Shown piece after piece: positions 59,384-64,000 of a stretch of 64,000 nt of DNA; the first letter of the stretch is position 1; each line of letters begins with the position of its first letter. The notes below the pieces were generated by a model. That model did not search any database. It saw only the letters and a list, made by a program, of their open reading frames with translations, and was not told where the DNA came from. Both the position numbers and the translations under genes were made by a program. The DNA is from Caprimulgus europaeus (taxonomy: Eukaryota > Chordata > Aves > Caprimulgiformes > Caprimulgidae), in NCBI GenBank assembly GCA_907165065.1, contig OU015534.1, positions 11,539,686 to 11,603,685 of the forward strand, in the 5' to 3' direction.

Positions 59384-62300
59384 GTGAGTGGCGGTGTTGG
59401 GGACTCGTGGTGCGGAGTGTCTGCGGGGCGGGGGGGGAGGGCCGGGCTGGGGCGGCCCCCGCCGTTGCGGGGGGGCACGGCGCCGCCGGGCAGAGGGCGG
59501 CGGCACGGCCGCGGCGGGGCCCGGCCGGTGCAGGGGCCCGTCAGGCCTGGCGGAGGCGTGGGGCCGCCGTGGCTCGGGGCGGGGGGTGGAGGCCTGGCCC
59601 GGGGAGGGGGGCGAGGCGCGGCCTGGCTCCCCGCGGTGGCGGGGCCCGCGTCGGGGCGGCGGCCCGCGGCCGGGAGTGTGAGGCGGCGAGCCGGGCTGCG
59701 GGCCGGGGCGGGGCGGCGGCGGGGGTGTGGGGAGGCCGTGGGGCGGCCCCGGCCCGAGGGGAGGGCGCGGGCAGACGGCGGGCAGGCGTGGTGGTGCCTC
59801 GTCTGCTCGACGCCGAGACCCGGCTCCGTTTTGCCGGAGCTCGGAGCCGCCGGGCCCTCGCCTCCGTGGGCTTTGCCTCGGGTGGAAGTGTGGAACGTGG
59901 CGGTGGCAGCGGCCCCGGGTCCCCGCTGGAGCGGGGTCAGCCGCTGCTGGGGCCTGAGGAAGGGAAAGCCCTGTCCCCCCGGGGAGTGGGACGCAGCATT
60001 AGTGAGGATCTTCCTGGTCCTTTTGGGATGAGGAGGTTCATAGATGGAGGTGTTGGGGCAGAAAGAGGTTTGGCGCTTTTTTTCCCTGTTTGTTTTATCC
60101 TGTGAGACTGAGCTGGTCACCTCAGATGCTGAGACTGAAGTAAACTTGAGAAGGCTCAGGAGCGCGGGTTCTATTTGTTTGTTTCCTGACTGGCAGTTGG
60201 AATTTCTTCTCCTGTTCTTTTCTTGCTGCTGTACTGTTACAGGTGTTTCTTCTAAACTGAGATGTGTGAAGAAGTGTTGTTGTTTACTCCTTGTGTTCTG
60301 TCTTTTACAAGTCCTGTGTTTGGTGGGATTAGATGGTCATTGCTGACCTGTTTGCTAATAAGTCTGACATTTGTTTTACTACTTCTTTACTTGTCTTTTC
60401 TGAAACCAAAAGTTCAATAAGGAAAAATGGGTGGATTGACAGCTGCTGCTTAGTCTGAACTCTTAGATATCTCTTTCAGCTGCAATGCAAGGGACCAGCA
60501 AGTTTTTAATAGGTTAATGTTTGCACTGTGCCTTGGGAGGGATGAGATAGACAGGGCTCCAGGCAGGTGCGTCTCAAAGGTGCTTGTCCCATCAGATGCT
60601 GTTAGATAGCGGTTTGAGGATTTTAAATTTTTTTTTCGTGGTGACTTGAATTTATTTTATTCTTTAGTTGCTCTTTGCAACATTGTAGCATCTGATATCA
60701 CTTGATGTTAAAGTTGACATTTGAACTTTTATTTCCAGTAATGAATTTTTCTTAAAATAAGGAAAGCATTAGAAGCTCAGTTGGTTACTCTTCAGTGTGT
60801 GGGCTTGGGAAATTCGATTTCAGATATTTTTGCTTCAGTTTTCAAGTACTGAATTCTGGCCTTTGCAGCTGAATTTTCATGTTAATTTATAGTGTGGACT
60901 AAATGCTTAACTTGCTTCAGAGAGTGACCCTTTTTTGGTTCGTGTTAATTTCAAACTTTGAGTTGCCCTGCATGAATGGTGTGTTGAGTTTTTTGTGTGG
61001 GTTGTTTGGGTTTTTTTTTTAAAGTTAGAATATGTAGCCAGACAGATTTTAATGTTACCAAAATCCAAAAGAAAAACCCCATTAAAGCATCAAAAAGAAA
61101 ATGCTTGTGTGCTTGATGCTAAATAAAGAAGTCCTTGGATTGAGTATACACTGATATGACCTAAAGTTTCTGCTCTGCACTTGAGAGATACTAAACTTCA
61201 ATTTGATTCCTTTAGGAGGCCTGATTACAGCTGTTCCAGTGCTTGTCTTGTTTTGGCTCTGTTAACTTTGGTAGGCCTTGATTTTATTTTATTTTTTTTT
61301 TCCTCCATAAATTTTGGAAGGGGAATTCTAGAAGAGACTTAAATGTGTGAGATTTTTACACCTGACTCTGCCTCTCTATCGATCCAGTCATCGCCTCCAG
61401 TAAAGGGCAACAAGCCGATAGAGTGCAGGTCTGGTGAAGTTCAGGTAGACCCTGTAGGACCAGCCACTGTAGCTGTGCTCGTAGGAGAACCCTGAAGGCT
61501 GTTAAGCAAATATGCATTTGTCACAAGTCTATGCTTGGATCTGAAGCGTGTGTTGTTGCTGGAAATGGTCATGCTGAGACTCCTGGTGTGTTACTCTGTA
61601 ATGCTGGGCTAACATACCAACATGGTGCAAGAGCAAGCAGGGCAATGCAGGGAGAAGAAAACACGTTGTGGCTCTTGAAACATAACCTAGAGCAGAGGTG
61701 CTGGCTGCTGCTGCTAGGTACCGTTTGGCAACTTTTCTCTCCCCTAAGAGAAGTTACCTGTGCTGGCCAGATGCCAGCTGAGAAGTTTTGTTATCTCCAG
61801 ATAACATTGTGTGGGTAAAGATGCTTCACTCCCAATCAAAAAAAAAAATTTTTTTAATTCACCTGTATTTGTTACAGTTATTTTTTTCTGTGGTTGAATA
61901 TTAGAGTCAGCATCTTCTCTGGCTGGTTTTCTGAGCTCACTGACACTGGGTTGTGTGGAAACCATGCCCCATTGTAGCTGCTATCCTGCTTGGAACATTT
62001 GCCTGTCTACCAGGGCAGAGCTTTGGCAGAGAAAAGCCTTTCTTTTAACACTTCTGGAATTTGTTTGTGAAGATAAAAGTGAACAGTGTATTGAGCAGTG
62101 CAAGAGTTGTCTCCCTGAATCCAGACTGAGATTCATCTGGAGCTCTCAGGTGTTAACCTTCAAGTTCATTTATCAGATAACAAAGGTGTGTGGCTGTATA
62201 AGTGGTTTGAACAACTGTGGCATTCATGTGTATGAAAATCAAGTAATTATGCGTGCTAGATTCCATTAAACAAAGGGCGGTCTGCTAATTAGGCCAATAT

Positions 62301-64000
62301 GCAATAGTAGCTACAAATGTCTTACTCCTGGCACCGGGAGCTGAGCTGTGGATTGAGAGCACTGAAATGCCATAAACTTCAGAATTTGCTCCAAAGACCA
62401 GGGCTGGGAAGATCTGAATGAAAACTAAGATGTGTTATTTTCTGTCAGCGAATGGATTGACCACTGGAACGATTTGTCTGGAGGTAGTGGGAGCCTCCAT
62501 ACTTGATGCTGCAATCCAAGGCCAGAAACTTTTCTGAAAGATGTTCAAGCCTTTGGGCTCAATTCAGGAGCAACGAAGTGGAAACTTTATGGCCAGCGTT
62601 ACGTGACGTGGTTCAGACAGGATGGTCCGATGGGCTTTCTGACTTCAAGTTTTATGTGTTTCTTCTGCTAGAGCCAAGATACCTTCTCCACTCCCTGCAA
62701 AGTGCCACGCCATCCCAGGTGTGTGTCATCCCAGGTGTGTGTATCCTGGCCTCAGTATGTGATTTGGTGAGAGGCTGAGCTGACCAACAGCTCCCAGTGG
62801 CTCATCGCCCTCCTGCTTCTGCCAGGGTGGGCCCGTCTCCTCCTTTGAGCTTTGGCACTTATCCAGCCTGGCCCTAAGCTAATTTGTCTGACTAAACCAG
62901 CAGGAAACTATCTTGTTTTAATTGTGTTTTATTCTGGCTGCATTAGCCCTTTTGTAGGTTCCTGTGGTTGAATAAGCTCACAGAGGGGCCAGGGGAGCTC
63001 AGGAACTGGTGTAAGGTAATCAGCAGGAGAGTAGGACCAAGAGGGAAGGACAGGCCTGCCTCCTTTTGGCCTCCCAGAGCTGTTGGCTTGGCTAACCCCA
63101 TTTGGTGTAGCTTCACCCTGGTGCATTTTCTTTTGCCTCCCACGCAGAGGAAGGAGACTGAACTAGAGGGTTCTCGGTCCAATCTTCTGCATCGTTCTCT
63201 TCCTTAATACCGAGTCTACTCTTCCACTGTGGCTTTCCAGTCTTTTGCTGTATACATCTCTATTGTTGCTTCTTTGTTTTATTTTTTGGTGTTTCCTTCC
63301 CCTACGTTTCCTCTAAGTGACCAGTCCTTTGCTGTGTGGAATTTCTTCAGACTTCAGCTTAGACCCGTTTGCCTGTCCACAGTTACTCTTGGCGAAGGTT
63401 TAAAAATACACAGCAAAGCCTGTCTTAGGAGACCAGTCAAGGAGCTGACTAAAGTGGGTTGCCTAGTAGAGGTGGCCTGATAAAATTGGAGTGGAATTGT
63501 ACTGTGCATCATTGGGACGGCTTCTGGGTGGTCTGTTTGGATGAGTTTGTGTCCTGCTGGTGTGGAGCCTCGTGTGGGTTTCACTGTGTTGTCAAGTGAA
63601 CCGAGGTGTGATTGTTTCCCAGCCTCGTGGGGTGTGATAGCCCCGGCAAGCGCTTCCCGAAGTAATCAGCGCCTTCGGCCTTGCTCACTGTGGTCTCACA
63701 AGCCATCGTGTCTGTGATGTCACAGTGGTGCTCTGACATATCTGTTGGTGCCTTTGACGTATCAGCCAAGGAATGCAGCAGGAAGAATGAGCTCAAGAAA
63801 GAGGAGAGACCTTCCTTAACCCAAGAGTGCCCTCCATGCTTTAGTTGATCCTTTCCATGTTCACTTGTCTCTTGCATAATGCCCGTAAAGAGGGAAGCCA
63901 GTGCTTATATAGAGTGTTTGGGGGTTTTTTTCAGTTGAGCTACCAAAGTGTGCATATCTCCCAGATGAGCAGTTGCCTGACTTTTTCTGTAACCCTCATT
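59384..64000 (+). other. Intron 1 of the rightward gene (inferred)
   Basis: The first 400 bases are G-rich (59404-59480 has long G runs), as is usual just after a CpG-island exon. The rest is unique, mixed sequence. I looked for ERI3 exonuclease sequence and did not find any. A short stretch at 61388-61444 could be spliced (see findings), and a 16-bp tandem duplication lies at 62711-62742. Confidence 0.45.
62711..62742 (+). repeat. 16-bp tandem duplication
   Basis: CATCCCAGGTGTGTGT is present twice in direct succession without mismatch. Confidence 0.95.

Larger units (their letters stand above)
58900..60000 (+). promoter_or_regulatory. CpG island, promoter of a rightward gene (ERI3 by synteny)
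   Basis: This is extremely GC- and CpG-rich sequence with abrupt edges. It carries a ZNF143/Staf-like site (59224-59242), an NRF1-like site (59265-59274) and, about 110 bases on, a plus-strand donor GAG|GTGAGT. Together these make a TATA-less housekeeping promoter firing to the right. In human the neighbour head-to-head with RNF220 is ERI3, a 3'-5' exoribonuclease family member, so ERI3 is the best guess. No ERI3 protein sequence is visible. Confidence 0.7.

Noticed and set aside
58981..60120. 379-codon minus-strand and 305/288-codon plus-strand open frames
   Set aside because: They lie in a CpG island where GC-rich composition removes stop codons in many frames at once. The products are Pro/Arg/Gly/Ala-rich without any domain.
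62503..62778. 91-codon plus-strand open frame as an ERI3 exon
   Set aside because: Its sequence does not resemble the ERI3 exonuclease domain, and it lacks clear splice boundaries.

Overview
The window is nuclear DNA from a bird. Two interspersed elements carry the avian CR1 3' signature (octamers of the ATTCTATG type), and there is a solo LTR of a kind common in birds. There are no bacterial-style gene arrays: coding sequence is one split exon inside long introns, with CpG-island promoters. A neoavian rather than a galliform source is possible from the LTR, but that is a weak inference.

The only coding sequence I recognise is the first coding exon of RNF220, an E3 ubiquitin ligase, on the minus strand at 31460-32084. 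It has a good acceptor at 32201-32203 and a perfect GTAAGT donor at 31454-31459. Bases 1-31453 are therefore RNF220 intron 2, which runs off the left edge. Bases 32201-38546 are probably intron 1, leading to a probable untranslated exon 1 near 38547-38800. A broken CpG island (about 36150-36960 and 37930-39420) marks the RNF220 promoter region. It contains homopolymer tracts, a CA microsatellite and a G-rich block.

From 39450 to 58850 I see about 19 kb with no recognisable gene, probably intergenic. It holds a solo LTR (43899-44483), old CR1/L3-like relics and several stretches that look like conserved regulatory DNA. At 58900-60000 a second, very GC-rich CpG island carries a strong ZNF143/Staf-like site, an NRF1-like site and a plus-strand GAG|GTGAGT splice donor at 59384. 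This is a plausible promoter and first exon of a divergent gene transcribed rightward. From the human gene order (ERI3 head-to-head with RNF220) the best guess is ERI3, but no ERI3 coding exon is visible. The remainder to 64000 would be its first intron.

The layout is thus two promoters facing away from each other, with candidate enhancers in RNF220 introns and in the intergenic stretch. Blocks called conserved-element-like are judged only from composition and motif content; no alignment was available. I found no previously undescribed system. The most useful oddities are a possible 12-nt microexon in RNF220 intron 1 (37053-37064), a 30-bp repeated element in intron 2 (11656 and 13355), and inverted-repeat homeodomain/TALE-type motifs in the intergenic region (50133-50158 and 55585-55632).
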